A DNA stretch of 64,000 bases from assembly GCA_013374015.1 (NCBI GenBank), contig BLLL01000007.1:62001-126000 (forward strand), in the 5' to 3' direction. This DNA comes from Candidatus Desulfovibrio kirbyi (GTDB lineage: Bacteria > Desulfobacterota > Desulfovibrionia > Desulfovibrionales > Desulfovibrionaceae). The position numbers were made by a program, and so were the translations under genes. Positions 26,885 through 35,593 of this stretch are shown here, piece by piece. Every line of letters starts with the position of its first letter. Position 1 is the stretch's first letter. The notes below the pieces were generated by a model, which did no database searches, was not told the DNA's origin, and was given only the letters and a program-made list of their open reading frames with translations.

Positions 26885-27715
26885 CTACGCTTCCTCTACG
26901 ATAATATCCGTGTCCACATGTTCACGCAACAGGCGTTCCACAAGATTGTGTATAGTGACAGAGCTTGAGCGGCAGTGAGAGCAGCGCCCGCGCAACGACA
27001 CTATGACGCGGTTGCCGTCCACGTCTACCAGTTCTATGTCTCCGCCATCGGTCGCAAGACGGGGGCGGATCTCCTCATCAAGTATTTTGAGCACCCGTTG
27101 CATGCGCGCGACATTTGTCATACGCGCCTTTGGTTTGATCTCCGCAAGCGGGGTGATGGTTTCCGCAAGAATTTTTGCTATCGTGTCCGTGCACTCGCCG
27201 CACGCGCCGCCGGCCTTTGTGTAGTTGGTGATCTCCTCAATGGTTTTCAGGCCGTTTTCACATATGGCGCGTATGATCTGCGCGTCCATGACGCCAAAAC
27301 ATTTACAGACAAGAGCGCCGTCTTCAAGGGCATGCGGTACGGGCGGCTCCCCTTTCCATTGACGGATAGCGGCCTCAAGAGCTTCCTGTCCCATAACCGA
27401 GCAGTGCATTTTTTGTTTCGGCAAGCCGCCGAGGGCTGCCGCGATGTCCCTGTTTGTTATCTTGAGCGCTTCGTCAGCCTGCATCCCCTTTATCATGTCT
27501 GTCAGCACGGAACTGGAGGCAATGGCGCTAGCGCAGCCGAAGGTTTCAAAGGATGCCGCTTCAATGACGCCTGCATCGGTGATTTTCAGATAGAGTTTGA
27601 GGGCGTCGCCGCAGGCAAGACTGCCCACTTCCCCGATGGCGTTGGCGTCGGACAGAGGACCGGCATTGCGCGGGTGTAAAAAATGGTCGTGTACGGCTTC
27701 GGTATAGTTCCACAT
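26885..27715 (-). CDS. nifU: Fe-S scaffold protein NifU (three-domain)
   Basis: 276 aa. Residues 1-125 are an IscU-type scaffold with three cysteines (LACGDAL, FGCASAI, HCSVMG); the middle part is a BFD-like [2Fe-2S] domain with CKCFGV and CGEC; the C-terminal ~75 residues are an Nfu domain with CSHC (variant of the usual CGSC). A GAGGAGACC site precedes ATG 27715. First gene of nifUS. Confidence 0.95.
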   Translation of the reverse strand: MWNYTEAVHDHFLHPRNAGPLSDANAIGEVGSLACGDALKLYLKITDAGVIEAASFETFGCASAIASSSVLTDMIKGMQADEALKITNRDIAAALGGLPKQKMHCSVMGQEALEAAIRQWKGEPPVPHALEDGALVCKCFGVMDAQIIRAICENGLKTIEEITNYTKAGGACGECTDTIAKILAETITPLAEIKPKARMTNVARMQRVLKILDEEIRPRLATDGGDIELVDVDGNRVIVSLRGRCSHCRSSSVTIHNLVERLLREHVDTDIIVEEA

Positions 27716-27736
27716 GATTGGTCTCCTCGAATGCGC

Positions 27737-27773
27737 CGGAAGGCCGCGTATTCAGTCGCATGCCGGCCTTCCG
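27737..27773. other. 10-bp inverted repeat at the metA/nifU junction
   Basis: CGGAAGGCCG and CGGCCTTCCG are perfect complements separated by 17 nt. The hairpin spans the metA stop and the leader of nifU. On the minus strand no T run follows, so it is not a classical terminator of metA; on the plus strand a TTTTT lies 4 nt further. Could be an mRNA-processing or attenuation structure. Confidence 0.45.
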
Positions 27774-28693
27774 CATGTTTTTGTGGAGTTAAGGTTGAAG
27801 GGGGTTTCCTGATACACATAATAATTAAGCCAGTTGCTGTAAAACAGATGCGCATGCGCCCGCCAGCTCATCAGCGGGACATTGTTCGTGTTGTCGTTGG
27901 GGTAATAGTGTTTCGGCACGGAAGGTTGCAGACCTTTTTGCAGATCGCGGCGGTATTCCGCATTTAGCGTGTCCCGGTCGTATTCCAGATGTCCGGTCAT
28001 AAAAACCTGGGCATGATTCGCGCTTTCCACAACGGCAATGCCGGCTTCATTGGACTGGGCAATAACGCGTAGCTCGGGAATGTCGCGGATGTCTTCGGCG
28101 CGCACTTCGGTATGCCGTGAATGTGGGGCCAGAAATTCGTCGTCAAATCCCCGAAAAAGGGCGCAGCCCGGACAAAGGACAGAGTGCCGGAAAATGCCGG
28201 AAATTTTGGCCGGCAGATCGTGCTTGGGCACCCCGTAAAGATGGTACAGGGCAGCCTGGGCAGCCCAGCACAGATACAGCGTGGAGTAGGCGTGTTCGTC
28301 CGCGTAGGTGATGATTTCCAGTAATTCCTGCCAGTAAACCACTGTTTCAAAGGGCAGATGCTCTACCGGTGCGCCGGTGACAATCAGTCCGTCAAAGTTC
28401 ATGTGGCGAATTTCGGCAAATGTTTTGTAAAAACGTTCCAGATGTTGCAGCGGGGTGTGCTTTGACAGATGTGCCGCCGTGCGCAGAAGCGTGATGTTGA
28501 CTTGCAGCGGCGTGTTGCCGAGCAGACGGAGCAGCTGCGTCTCCGTGGCGATTTTCATGGGCATGAGGTTGACGATGGCTATCTCCAGAGGACGAATGTC
28601 CTGCCGGACTGCGCATTCCTCGGTGATGACAAAGATGTTTTCGTTTTCCAGCGCCGCTCTGGCGGGCAGATCGGTGGCAATTTTAATGGGCAT
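27752..28693 (-). CDS. metAA: Homoserine O-acetyltransferase (MetA family)
   Basis: 313 aa from ATG 28693. It has the MetA catalytic set at canonical positions: Cys142 (LCWAAQ), His235 and Glu237 (TGHLEYDRDTL). Residue 111 is Glu (TGAPVEHLPFE); in this family Glu111 goes with acetyl-CoA and Gly111 with succinyl-CoA, so acetyl transfer to homoserine in methionine synthesis is inferred despite the MetA fold. No SAM riboswitch is seen upstream; the start overlaps the end of the epimerase gene by 11 bp. Confidence 0.93.
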   Translation of the reverse strand: MPIKIATDLPARAALENENIFVITEECAVRQDIRPLEIAIVNLMPMKIATETQLLRLLGNTPLQVNITLLRTAAHLSKHTPLQHLERFYKTFAEIRHMNFDGLIVTGAPVEHLPFETVVYWQELLEIITYADEHAYSTLYLCWAAQAALYHLYGVPKHDLPAKISGIFRHSVLCPGCALFRGFDDEFLAPHSRHTEVRAEDIRDIPELRVIAQSNEAGIAVVESANHAQVFMTGHLEYDRDTLNAEYRRDLQKGLQPSVPKHYYPNDNTNNVPLMSWRAHAHLFYSNWLNYYVYQETPFNLNSTKTCGRPACD

Positions 28694-29228
28694 GGCCTGT
28701 CCTGAAGTTTTGAACGATTGCGGTTTGGGTGTCAGTGCTGTTCCAGTCAAAGGGAATGGTCGGCGTATCGACAGGGAGTTTCTCGCTTTCCGCAGGGTCG
28801 TGGGGAATGTCCGCGCAGTTGCAGATCAATGCCGGGCATGTCCCCATTGCTGCAAAACCGTACCAGATTTCTGGAGGAATACGGAGCAGTCCGTAATTGT
28901 CGGGTCGCCCTAGAATCAGTTCCGCTAATGCCCCATACGTTGGAGAGGCCGGACGACCGTCAAAAAGTACTAGTCTGATCTGTCCGCAAGGCACGGCGAA
29001 ATGCTGTGTTTGTCGGTGATGCCTCTTCCATGCCTTGACTGCGTGAGGGCGTATCTCAGAAAAATACAGTTCGCCGAAATTTGCTGAAAATTCAGGCAGC
29101 AGCGGAGAGCCTTTACTCAGCATGCGCAGCACATCGCCCTTCGCAACGGGAATAATCCGTAGCGGTAGAAAAAGCGCTCCGTCAATGCCGACGCTTTGTG
29201 GCGCTGGTTGCGGGCTATTATAGGTCAT
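28683..29228 (-). CDS. dTDP-4-dehydrorhamnose 3,5-epimerase-like cupin protein
   Basis: 181 aa, start at ATG 29228 in an ATGA overlap with rfbG. The RmlC-type cupin is recognised by LPLRIIPVAKGDVLRML, FGELYFSEIRPHAVKAWKRHHRQTQHF, GQIRLVLFDGR and LLRIPPEIWYGFAAMG. True RmlC catalytic His/Asp pairs are only partly evident (His in WKRHHR, Tyr in PEIWYGF), so it could be a sugar 3- or 5-epimerase of the CDP-hexose pathway rather than rhamnose synthesis. Confidence 0.8.
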   Translation of the reverse strand: MTYNSPQPAPQSVGIDGALFLPLRIIPVAKGDVLRMLSKGSPLLPEFSANFGELYFSEIRPHAVKAWKRHHRQTQHFAVPCGQIRLVLFDGRPASPTYGALAELILGRPDNYGLLRIPPEIWYGFAAMGTCPALICNCADIPHDPAESEKLPVDTPTIPFDWNSTDTQTAIVQNFRTGHAH

Positions 29229-30340
29229 CGTCGTGTCCAAGATTGCTCGCGCAGTTCCGCAGCGGTACAGTAGGCCGCAATTTGTCCCAAGGTGAAATCC
29301 AGCATGTCGCGCGGTGTTTTGCCGCCTTCACCTTTATAAAAACAGCGATACCATTCAGCAGTATAGCGAAGCGTTTCTTCAAAGTCGAGAGTGGCCTTCC
29401 ACTGCAGGTGGGCAAGCGCCTTGTCGCAGCAGAGTTTGAGCAGCGTGCACTCTTTTCCGCCGTTGTGAGCATCGGCGTTTGTATGCGCGGTAAAGCCGGG
29501 CCAGTGGCGCGCCAGCGCGTCCGTTATTTCGGCCACAGTGTTGTTGACATCGGCTGCGGGTCCGAAATTGTACGCCTGCCCGTGAGGACTAAAGGCAGTT
29601 TTTTCTCCGTTGAGCAGACGCGTCCCAAGGTGAAGGTAGCCGGAGAGCGGCTCCAGAACGTATTGCCAAGGGCGGGTTGCCCAAGGGCTACGTACGGATA
29701 CGGGCGTGTTTGCAGCCCATGCCCGCGCGCAGTCCGGCACAATACGGTCCGTTGCCCAGTCCCCGCCGCCTATCACATTGCCGGCGCGTGTTGTGGCGCA
29801 TGCGGGGCCGTCCTTAAAAAAGCTCTTAATATAGGAATGGGCAATAATTTCAGCGCATCCTTTGGAGGCAGAGTAGGGGTCGTCGCCGCCAAGGTGGTCT
29901 GTTTCGCGGTAGCCCCAGACCCATTCGTCGTTGCGGTAGCATTTGTCGGACGTGATCACGACAAGCGCCCGGACGGAATCGCAGCGGCGCGCGGCCTCCA
30001 GCGCGTTGAGTGTGCCCAGCATGTTTGTTTCAAAAGTTTCGGCGGGCGCGTCGTAGGATTTGCGCACCAGCGCCTGGGCCGCCAGATGGAAGACGATGTC
30101 GGGTTTGAATTGCTGTACGGCGCGCGTAAGTCCATTTCTGTCGCGCACGTCGCCGCGCGTGTCGTCGATGTGGTCGGCAAGATTTGTGGCCGCGAAATGG
30201 GACGGGCTTGTGGGAACGGCGTCAGAATAGCCGCGCACCACCGCGCCAAGGCGCACAAGCCAGGCCGAAAGCCAGGACCCCTTAAAGCCCGTATGTCCGG
30301 TGATAAAAATGCGACGGCCTGTATAGCTGTCTGCAAACAT
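29225..30340 (-). CDS. rfbG: CDP-glucose 4,6-dehydratase
   Basis: 371 aa extended short-chain dehydrogenase. NAD-binding GHTGFKGSWL is at the N-terminus, catalytic region VVITSDKCYRN is in the middle and YSASKG supplies the Tyr-xxx-Lys pair. Substrate CDP-glucose is inferred from the overall RfbG pattern (WVWGYRETDHLGGDDPYS, GGGDWATDRIVPD) and from the cytidylyltransferase gene 22 bp upstream. The product is CDP-4-keto-6-deoxyglucose, precursor of 3,6-dideoxyhexoses and related sugars. Confidence 0.93.
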   Translation of the reverse strand: MFADSYTGRRIFITGHTGFKGSWLSAWLVRLGAVVRGYSDAVPTSPSHFAATNLADHIDDTRGDVRDRNGLTRAVQQFKPDIVFHLAAQALVRKSYDAPAETFETNMLGTLNALEAARRCDSVRALVVITSDKCYRNDEWVWGYRETDHLGGDDPYSASKGCAEIIAHSYIKSFFKDGPACATTRAGNVIGGGDWATDRIVPDCARAWAANTPVSVRSPWATRPWQYVLEPLSGYLHLGTRLLNGEKTAFSPHGQAYNFGPAADVNNTVAEITDALARHWPGFTAHTNADAHNGGKECTLLKLCCDKALAHLQWKATLDFEETLRYTAEWYRCFYKGEGGKTPRDMLDFTLGQIAAYCTAAELREQSWTRR

Positions 30341-30362
30341 GCGCTGTCCTTGAAATTTGTGG

Positions 30363-31136
30363 TTATACCCAGAATGCCCTGCCGGAATCCCAGAGTTCGT
30401 TCAGGTGGATGGAGTCGCGTAGCGTGTCCATGCACTGCCACTGGCCCGGGTGCGGATACATGGAGAGCTGTCCGTCCGCCGCAAGCTGCCGCAGGGGTTC
30501 TTTTTCCAGATCGCAGGATTCGTCTTCACTCAGATAGTCCAGAAATTCGCGTTTGAAGACAAAAAAACCGCAGTTGATGTATTCGTTGAGCACTGGTTTT
30601 TCTTCCCAAGAAAGGACAGCGCCGTCAGAATCCGTACGCACCGTGCCGAATCGTGAGGGCATTCGCACGCCGGTGAACGTGCCGATTGTTCCGGATTGCT
30701 CATGAAACCGCACCAGTTTGTCCAAGTTAATGTCGGCCAGCCCGTCTCCATAGGTAAGCATAAATCTGTCCGTTTCAATGTGGCGCGCCACTCTTTTGAT
30801 TCGCCCCCCTTTGAGGGTGTCCTGCCCTGTGTCGCAGAGGGTGACGCGCCAGTCTTCAAGCGCGCAGGAACCGGCATGATGAGTCGTCAGGGTTCCGGAG
30901 TTGAGTTCCACGGTAAAGTCGGTATTGCGTATGTTGTAGCCGTGAAAATACTGTTTGATGACTTCGCCCCTGTAGCCGAGCGGCAGAATAAAGTCCTTGT
31001 AGCCAAAGCGGGCGTACACGGACATGATGTGCCACAGCACGGGGCGCGCGCCTATTTCCACCATGGGTTTCGGCTTGAAGGCGGTTTCTTCGCGCAGACG
31101 GGTACCTTTGCCTCCGCACATAATGAGTACTTTCAT
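30363..31136 (-). CDS. rfbF: Glucose-1-phosphate cytidylyltransferase
   Basis: 257 aa nucleotidyltransferase: MKVLIMCGGKGTRLREET with FKPKPMVEIG near the N-terminus, then HIMSVYARFGYKDFILPLGY and MLTYGDGLADIN. It makes CDP-glucose from CTP and glucose-1-phosphate. First of the block rfbF-rfbG-epimerase-metA on the minus strand. Confidence 0.94.
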   Translation of the reverse strand: MKVLIMCGGKGTRLREETAFKPKPMVEIGARPVLWHIMSVYARFGYKDFILPLGYRGEVIKQYFHGYNIRNTDFTVELNSGTLTTHHAGSCALEDWRVTLCDTGQDTLKGGRIKRVARHIETDRFMLTYGDGLADINLDKLVRFHEQSGTIGTFTGVRMPSRFGTVRTDSDGAVLSWEEKPVLNEYINCGFFVFKREFLDYLSEDESCDLEKEPLRQLAADGQLSMYPHPGQWQCMDTLRDSIHLNELWDSGRAFWV

Positions 31137-31322
31137 GTCTGACTCCGGTTTGTGAGGTCGTGCGCGCTGGGCGCTTGTTGTACTGTAGCAGAAGTAGAAA
31201 AAAAGCCTATTTTGCCGCGATACTGCGTCACGGCAGCCGTAGGCGAACTTGTGAGCCGTATGGATGGCGACAGCAGCGTTAGTCTACGTTTTTTGCTCCG
31301 GTCGAATACCATTATTGTGCTT

Positions 31323-33242
31323 TTACGTCCGTGCCTGTTGCGCGGCAAGCCAAAGCTGCAATACCAGCAGTGTCCAGAGCTGTTTGCGCATGTCGGCCTT
31401 GCCGCTTATATGGTTGTCCATAAGCACGCGCACGGCGTTTGCGTTAAAAATGCCCTGCGCGCGCAAGCGGTCTTCACTGAGCATGTCTTCCATGAGTGGG
31501 CGCATTTTTCCGCGCAGCCAGTCCGCAACCGGAATTTGGAATCCGCGTTTGTTGCGGCGTAGGATTTTTGGTGGCAACAGTTCGGCAAAGGCTTTTTTGA
31601 GCAAATATTTCCGCTGGAAGCCGCGAAGTTTGTGGCGTAGTGGTAGTCGCGCCGCAAATTCGGCAACGTCCTTGTCCAAAAAGGGAGCGCGCACTTCCAG
31701 CGAGTGAAGCATGGAGCATCGGTCTACTTTGACCAAGATATCGTCTAGCATAAACTGCCGCGCATACACATAAAAAGCGCGGGCTGTCGGCTCAGCGGCC
31801 TCCGGTGGTCGCCAGTGGTCAAAGTGTTCGCGTGTCGGGGCGAAAAGCTGTTCACGCAGAAAATGCGTGTCGCACCAGTCGGGATTCAGAATTTCGCGTT
31901 GCAGGTCAGGGGTAAAGGCCGTGAGCATGGCCTGCACCCGAAAATGCGCTGGGGCGCGCGCTCCGCACAGAAATGTCGCGGCCGCCAGACACGGGTTTAT
32001 ATAGTCTGCCGAAGCCGGTAGGCAACGCGCCAGCGGTTCGATGACGCGGCGCCGCGCGAATGAGGGCAAGGCATTATACCATTCCGCGGCTTTGAAGCCG
32101 ATATAGTGTTCATAGCCTGCCCAAAGCTCGTCCGCTCCGTCCCCGCCCAGCGCCACGGTGACGTGTTCACGGGTGATTTTTGAAAGCAGGGCGGTTGGCG
32201 CAACCGAGGCGTCCGCCATCGGCAGGTCCATGCGGCTGACCGTGCCGGGCAGAATATCGGCGCATTCGTCCGCAGAGAGGACTCGTTCAAAGTGTTCAGT
32301 GCCGAAAGCCTCGGCAGCGGTGCGGGCGTATTGGGATTCGTCGTAGCTCGCTTCGCGGAATCCGATGGAAAATGTTTTGACGGGCGCTACGGACTGCTCC
32401 GCCATAAGACCGGCCACTATCGAAGAATCAATGCCGCCGGAAAGAAAAACGCCCAGCGGAACGTCGCTTATCATGCGCCGGCGCACGGCGCGGGACAGGA
32501 GGCGATACAGTTCCGCACACAGTTCGCGTTCGTCTCTGGAATCGCGCTCGTCAGGCGCGGGCATGTCCCAGTAGGGGGCGTTGTGCACGCGTCCGTTTTC
32601 CAGCAGCAGATGGTGGGCGGGTGGCAGGCCTGTTATTTCGCGGTAGACTGTTTGGGGCGTGGGCACGTATTCGTAGGCCAGGTAGCGCATGACGGCCTTG
32701 GTGTCCAGGGTGAACTCAAGTCCGCGCAGCACAGCAGTGAGCGCGGTAAGCTCGGAAGCGAAATACAGACAATTTTGTTGTACGGTATAAAAAAACGGTT
32801 TTTTGCCGAAACGGTCACGCGCGCAGAACAGGCGTTGGTTGTCGGAATCCCAGAGGGCAAAGGCAAACATGCCGTCAAAGCGCGCAAGACAGTCCGCCCC
32901 CCAGAATTTATAGGCTTCCAGAATGATTTCGGTATCTGAATTTGTCTGAAAACGCGCTCCTCTCTGCGCCAGTTCTTCTTTCAGCTCCTTAAAATTGTAA
33001 ATTTCTCCGTTGAATGTTATTGTCAGACGGGCGGTTGTGTCGCTCATGGGTTGCGCGCCGCCCGCAAGGTCTATGATGGAAAGTCGCCTGTGGCCGAGGC
33101 AGACAGGGCCGGATTGCCACATGCCGCTTCCGTCCGGACCTCTGTGCACCATGCGGTCGCACATGCCCGTCACCAGAGTGCCCGCTTCCGGGGAAAGAGG
33201 TTCAGTTGTGTTCAGACGACAGATACCCGCTATTCCGCACAT
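31323..33242 (-). CDS. asnB: Glutamine-hydrolysing asparagine synthase-like amidotransferase
   Basis: 639 aa. N-terminal class II glutaminase with nucleophile Cys2 (MCGIAGICRLN), Asn/Gly pocket (TFNGEIYNFKEL) and C-terminal ATP-pyrophosphatase domain with SGGIDSSIVAGLM. Either makes asparagine or, as is common in polysaccharide clusters, amidates a sugar acid. Overlaps the end of the GT4 gene by 13 bp. The 186-bp gap before it, toward rfbF, shows nothing. Confidence 0.88.
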   Translation of the reverse strand: MCGIAGICRLNTTEPLSPEAGTLVTGMCDRMVHRGPDGSGMWQSGPVCLGHRRLSIIDLAGGAQPMSDTTARLTITFNGEIYNFKELKEELAQRGARFQTNSDTEIILEAYKFWGADCLARFDGMFAFALWDSDNQRLFCARDRFGKKPFFYTVQQNCLYFASELTALTAVLRGLEFTLDTKAVMRYLAYEYVPTPQTVYREITGLPPAHHLLLENGRVHNAPYWDMPAPDERDSRDERELCAELYRLLSRAVRRRMISDVPLGVFLSGGIDSSIVAGLMAEQSVAPVKTFSIGFREASYDESQYARTAAEAFGTEHFERVLSADECADILPGTVSRMDLPMADASVAPTALLSKITREHVTVALGGDGADELWAGYEHYIGFKAAEWYNALPSFARRRVIEPLARCLPASADYINPCLAAATFLCGARAPAHFRVQAMLTAFTPDLQREILNPDWCDTHFLREQLFAPTREHFDHWRPPEAAEPTARAFYVYARQFMLDDILVKVDRCSMLHSLEVRAPFLDKDVAEFAARLPLRHKLRGFQRKYLLKKAFAELLPPKILRRNKRGFQIPVADWLRGKMRPLMEDMLSEDRLRAQGIFNANAVRVLMDNHISGKADMRKQLWTLLVLQLWLAAQQART

Positions 33243-34564
33243 GTTTTTTCCCAGAGGGCATACCGGGTGACGAAAAGGTTTGTCAGACGCTTGGTGTTGC
33301 GCTCAGAGTTGAACAGTTTCGTGGCCAGCGCGTTGGCGTTGTCCCCCATGCGGCGCGCATCAAGGGGATTTCGGATAAGATAGTCAATGGCTTGCGCCAG
33401 CGCTTCCGGGTCGTTCGGAGGGACTGTCAGCCCTGTTCTGCCGTTACGCACCACTTCAGGCAGCGCGTTGACAGTCGTGCTGACAATGGGCATGCTGTAA
33501 GACATGGCTTCAATAACAGTATTGGGAATGCCGTCGCGCCGTCCGGATGCGTGGATGATGCAGGGAGCGACAAAAATATCGTGCGCGCGTAACGTGTCGG
33601 GTAATTCGTCGTGCGAAAGCATTCCGGGCATGTGGATGTGGTTTGTGAGACGCAGTTCGGCGCGCAGGTTTTTGAGGGTGTCGGTCATATTGCCGATGCC
33701 CATGCGCACACTGCCGCCGCCCGCGAGCGTCAGGGTGAAGTCGATTCCGCGATCACGTAGCAGGGCGCATGCCCGTATCAGCACGTCAAAGCCCTTGGTA
33801 ACGTCAAAGCGCCCGATGCTTAATAGGCGAACAGATCCTTCCGGATTCTGGGCCGGATTTCGGGCAGGAGCGAGCGCGGGGACGTCGGTTTCGGAAATCT
33901 GGGCCGGCAGCGTCAAACTGTTATAGACAAGCGCGGTTTTGCCCTTGGCCTGTCCTTTGTCAAAACATTCAATGCGTTTTTTGTCCGCGGCATTGTTGGC
34001 GCGGACAAAAAGGGCTGCGGTCAGTTTGTCGCTCAAGTCCGGGTCGGCAGGTTCCAGATTGTCGCCGCGCGCTGACGTGGTAAAAGGGATGCCGGCAAGC
34101 GTCGCGGCAGTCCATGCCGCTGTTGCCGTACCGCGCGGCCAGGGCGCATATACCATATCTATGCCGTCTTCCCGCAGCAGGCGTCCCAGGCGTATGCCCA
34201 CTACAAACGCCCAGAGATTTTCCGCAAATACTTCAAGGCTGTTCCATCGCCTGCCAAGCGTGCGCCGGTAAAGTCGGCACAGACGCAAGGGGTGCGTAAG
34301 GAAAAAGCGCAGCGTTTCCAGCAGGAGAGTTGGCAGAGCTTTGATTCCAAACGTGCGTGTCGTGTCGGTCGCCGCGTGCATTTCTTTTGAGCAGTGGCGC
34401 AGATTTTTGTCATACAGGGCATAGACTGTCAGCGGCAGGCAGTGTTTCAGATTTTCTATTTCCCGAAAAATAAAAGGCTGTGTGAACAGCGGATACCATA
34501 ATAAAATGCAGGCTATATGCGGCAGCCCGGCAGGGAGGGGTGGAGAGAGTGTGTCTTTTATCAT
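33230..34564 (-). CDS. GT4-family glycosyltransferase
   Basis: 444 aa, GT-B fold. N-terminal domain: HIACILLWYPLFTQPFIFREIENL. C-terminal donor site: RLLSIGRFDVTKGFDVLIRA, GMLSHDELPDTLRAHDIFVAPCIIHASGRRDGIPNTVIEAMSYSMPIVSTTVNALPE with the EX7E-type pattern. It should transfer a hexose from a nucleotide sugar during polysaccharide assembly at the inner membrane. It closely resembles the second GT4 gene at 35590-36858 in layout and wording, suggesting an old duplication. Confidence 0.88.
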   Translation of the reverse strand: MIKDTLSPPLPAGLPHIACILLWYPLFTQPFIFREIENLKHCLPLTVYALYDKNLRHCSKEMHAATDTTRTFGIKALPTLLLETLRFFLTHPLRLCRLYRRTLGRRWNSLEVFAENLWAFVVGIRLGRLLREDGIDMVYAPWPRGTATAAWTAATLAGIPFTTSARGDNLEPADPDLSDKLTAALFVRANNAADKKRIECFDKGQAKGKTALVYNSLTLPAQISETDVPALAPARNPAQNPEGSVRLLSIGRFDVTKGFDVLIRACALLRDRGIDFTLTLAGGGSVRMGIGNMTDTLKNLRAELRLTNHIHMPGMLSHDELPDTLRAHDIFVAPCIIHASGRRDGIPNTVIEAMSYSMPIVSTTVNALPEVVRNGRTGLTVPPNDPEALAQAIDYLIRNPLDARRMGDNANALATKLFNSERNTKRLTNLFVTRYALWEKTCAE

Positions 34565-34573
34565 AAAAAAGCC

Positions 34574-35593
34574 TTAAGCGTATGTCCAGTCATTTTGCGG
34601 GGTGTCCTCGGCGACAGGGCGCGGCGTGGGCGCGGAATCGCCCAGTTCCTGTCGCAGTTCGTCCATGCTCAGACATTGCAGGGCAACATGAGCGCGCAGC
34701 CAGTCAATATAGGTGGAAATTTTATCCATCAGACGCGCGACTGACGCTTCACTCGGCAGGTGCGGCGCGCCGTTCGGCATCATTTCCGAGGAATGCCAGG
34801 TGAGGGAGAGAACATTCCCCCCGCGGGACAGAAAAATGCGTGTTACAGCCTGCATAAGTTGTAAGGAGTGGTATACGGGCAATAGGGTCAGCGCCCCCCA
34901 TGCATACAGACCTGTTTGGGCGATTTTTGCGATACGGCGCGGCAGTAAAGTGAGAAGACGCGGCAGATTGTGTATGAGCGGCGTGACCGTGAGCGGCGTT
35001 TCAAAAATGCGCGCGGCGTTTACAGGCACCCAGTAGGGAGTTGCCGGCGCGTTGAAATGATTGGGGCCGTTACTCGTGGCGTGCAGAGGGCGGATTGAGG
35101 CATCGCAAAGCACACCGGCCTGCGCGAGCGCGGGCCAGTGTTTTCGGTGCATATCCCAGCGCCCCATGCGGAATGAGGTCGGGGGCGCGCCCTGTGTGTC
35201 CGTGCATATCTGGAAAAGGCGCTGTATCTTGGCCGCAAAGAGTTCCAGAGGCACATCCGCCGCAGATACATACTGTGTATGTCCGGCTTTTTTATCCCGC
35301 GGAGCGGCGTCCAGAGGCGGTGTGTTCCAATGGTGCAGGTGTGCCCCAATTTCCACACGATCTTGCAAAGTCTTCAGGACGGCGCGCGAAGGTTTGTCGA
35401 CAAGCACACTGTATGCGCAGAACAGCGTGGGGCGTATGCCTTTTTTCAGAAGCGGCGTCATGCGTGTGAGATGGACGATATTTGTAACGGACGGATTGCG
35501 TGTGGCATAGCTGCCGCTGAAGAGTCCTTCTTCTTCCACATCAAGGCTCACAACAAGATAGACAGTGTCCGAATGCGGCATCAAGGGCATCAT
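34574..35593 (-). CDS. NodB/WalW-type polysaccharide deacetylase family protein
   Basis: 339 aa. It has LVVSLDVEEEGLFSG (catalytic Asp and neighbours), VEIGAHLHHWNTPP (His ligands), TSFRMGRWDMHRKHW and SLTWHSSEMMP, matching the divergent deacetylase group called WalW in LPS gene clusters. It could remove N-acetyl groups from a glycan or lipid-linked sugar. Start overlaps the GT4 stop upstream (ATGATG/TGA), so the genes are translationally coupled. Confidence 0.78.
   Translation of the reverse strand: MMPLMPHSDTVYLVVSLDVEEEGLFSGSYATRNPSVTNIVHLTRMTPLLKKGIRPTLFCAYSVLVDKPSRAVLKTLQDRVEIGAHLHHWNTPPLDAAPRDKKAGHTQYVSAADVPLELFAAKIQRLFQICTDTQGAPPTSFRMGRWDMHRKHWPALAQAGVLCDASIRPLHATSNGPNHFNAPATPYWVPVNAARIFETPLTVTPLIHNLPRLLTLLPRRIAKIAQTGLYAWGALTLLPVYHSLQLMQAVTRIFLSRGGNVLSLTWHSSEMMPNGAPHLPSEASVARLMDKISTYIDWLRAHVALQCLSMDELRQELGDSAPTPRPVAEDTPQNDWTYA

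Noticed and set aside
25728..27715. nifU-nifS as a sign of nitrogen fixation
   Set aside because: No nifHDK or other nif genes are nearby, and NifUS serve general Fe-S assembly in many anaerobes.
28690..28760. SAM riboswitch upstream of metA
   Set aside because: The region upstream is coding sequence of the epimerase-like gene and shows no SAM-I or SAM-II core.
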